From NCBI GenBank assembly GCA_943704425.1, contig CALSCP010001243.1, positions 1 to 28,934 on the forward strand: a stretch of 28,934 nucleotides of DNA, in the 5' to 3' direction. This document shows, piece after piece, positions 28,310-28,934 of the stretch. How positions within the stretch are numbered: position 1 is the first letter of the stretch; every line of letters begins with the position of its first letter. Made by a program: the position numbers and the translations under genes. Under the pieces are notes generated by a model that made no database searches, was not told where the DNA came from, and was given only the letters and a program-made list of their open reading frames with translations. Source of the DNA: Ministeria vibrans ATCC 50519 (taxonomy: Eukaryota > Opisthokonta > Filasterea).

Positions 28310-28934
28310 CGAGCGACAAAGAAAAGACTTAATCACTGATGATTTGAAACATTTTCATTGGGATGATTCAAAGAAGATTCAAAACGGTACAACATGAGAT
28401 GATGAACGCTCTGTCGTCTGTAGCCTGTTCAGAGTCTCCAGGCGACGGAGCCCAGACACAGACAGTGAGACACTGCTGCGAGTGGAAAGCGCGAGCAAGG
28501 CAGCGTGTGGTGACTGTTTCTCGAATGGTTCTCCTTCTTTGATCTGGCAACTCAAGTCTCAATTTCGTCCCAATCCCAAATTCCGATCTGAGCTCCCACC
28601 AACAACGCGCGTTCACCAATCACTTATCACTCATCAGTGGCATCACCACATCATTCTCGGGGACCCGATTAACAAGCAAACTGGTGATTTTCTCCCCCAC
28701 CCCCAAACTCCACAAAGATTCAAAATCCCAACATTTGCGCACAGCGACTGTGTTTTTAACTTTTATTCAGTATTCTATTCAGTCCTTTCAAACTCCCTTC
28801 TCCTCCTCCTTCCTCCTCCCTCCCCTCACCCGGTTTCCTCTTCTCTCGTACTGCTCTTCCGTCCTGCTCATCCTCCCCGCCCCCCTCGTCCCAATCTCAA
28901 CTCTATCGGTAATCAACTTACAGTTCAAAAAAAA
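28310..28934. other. Upstream region of FAIM, no further gene seen
   Basis: The minus-strand frame at 28619-28368 lacks an ATG and shows no motif. From about 28790 to 28905 the plus strand is an imperfect polypyrimidine tract (CTCCTT/CCTCC repeats). The window ends in a run of A. No promoter element can be assigned, although the FAIM promoter must begin here. Confidence 0.5.

Noticed and set aside
28368-28619. Minus-strand frame upstream of FAIM
   Set aside because: It has no ATG start, no motif and no splice link to the FAIM gene, whose own start is supported at 28309.

Overview
This window is nuclear DNA from a unicellular eukaryote. Genes are split by short GT-AG introns (about 46 to 143 bp where I could resolve both ends), the standard genetic code is used (TAA, TAG and TGA all end real genes), telomere-type CCCTAA repeats occur internally, and simple repeats (TC, GA, GT, AAT) are common. 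The gene content (N6AMT1, COA7, UTP23, RUSF1, FAIM, a TSP1 fragment, a BPI-fold protein) would fit a protist near the animal lineage, but I cannot name the organism and hold this placement loosely. All gene models were assembled by hand from reading frames and splice signals; none was tested by a database search.

Layout. (1) 246-6461, minus: a 2050-residue membrane protein with a BPI/LBP-like ectodomain, about 17 membrane segments and a C-terminal region resembling a degenerate AAA+/torsin-like domain; its last 47 residues lie in a small separate exon. (2) 6462-9621: no intact gene, but a patchwork of relics: a diverged direct repeat, a WD40 repeat fragment abutting a short telomeric array, an orphan exon, and a broken TSP1 gene. 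(3) 9622-13491, plus: a 4-exon fusion of a class 3 lipase, a Gly/Ala-rich hydrophobic segment and a P-loop GTPase. (4) 13492-15539: GA/GT simple repeats, a 313-base assembly gap, then subtelomere-like DNA with telomeric arrays and roughly 180-bp repeat units, and a coding-like relic. (5) 15540-18607, minus: a 2-oxoglutarate/Fe(II) oxygenase with a long unassigned C-terminus. (6) 19131-20715, minus: an ArsB/Lsi2-type efflux transporter. (7) 21079-28309: a compact block of small, conserved, intron-rich genes: a 52-residue Cys protein, N6AMT1 (eRF1 methyltransferase), COA7, UTP23, a minimal PH-domain protein, RUSF1 and FAIM.

The conserved block holds unrelated housekeeping functions (translation termination, mitochondrial assembly, small-subunit rRNA processing, a RUS-family membrane protein, a FAIM protein), packed head-to-head and tail-to-tail with 91 to 363 bp between genes. 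The left half is accessory in character: large lineage-specific membrane and lipid-related fusions next to subtelomeric debris. The two proteins I consider most worth pursuing are the BPI-polytopic protein and the lipase-GTPase fusion. Both join a lipid-binding or lipid-cleaving module to a nucleotide-binding-like module through membrane segments.
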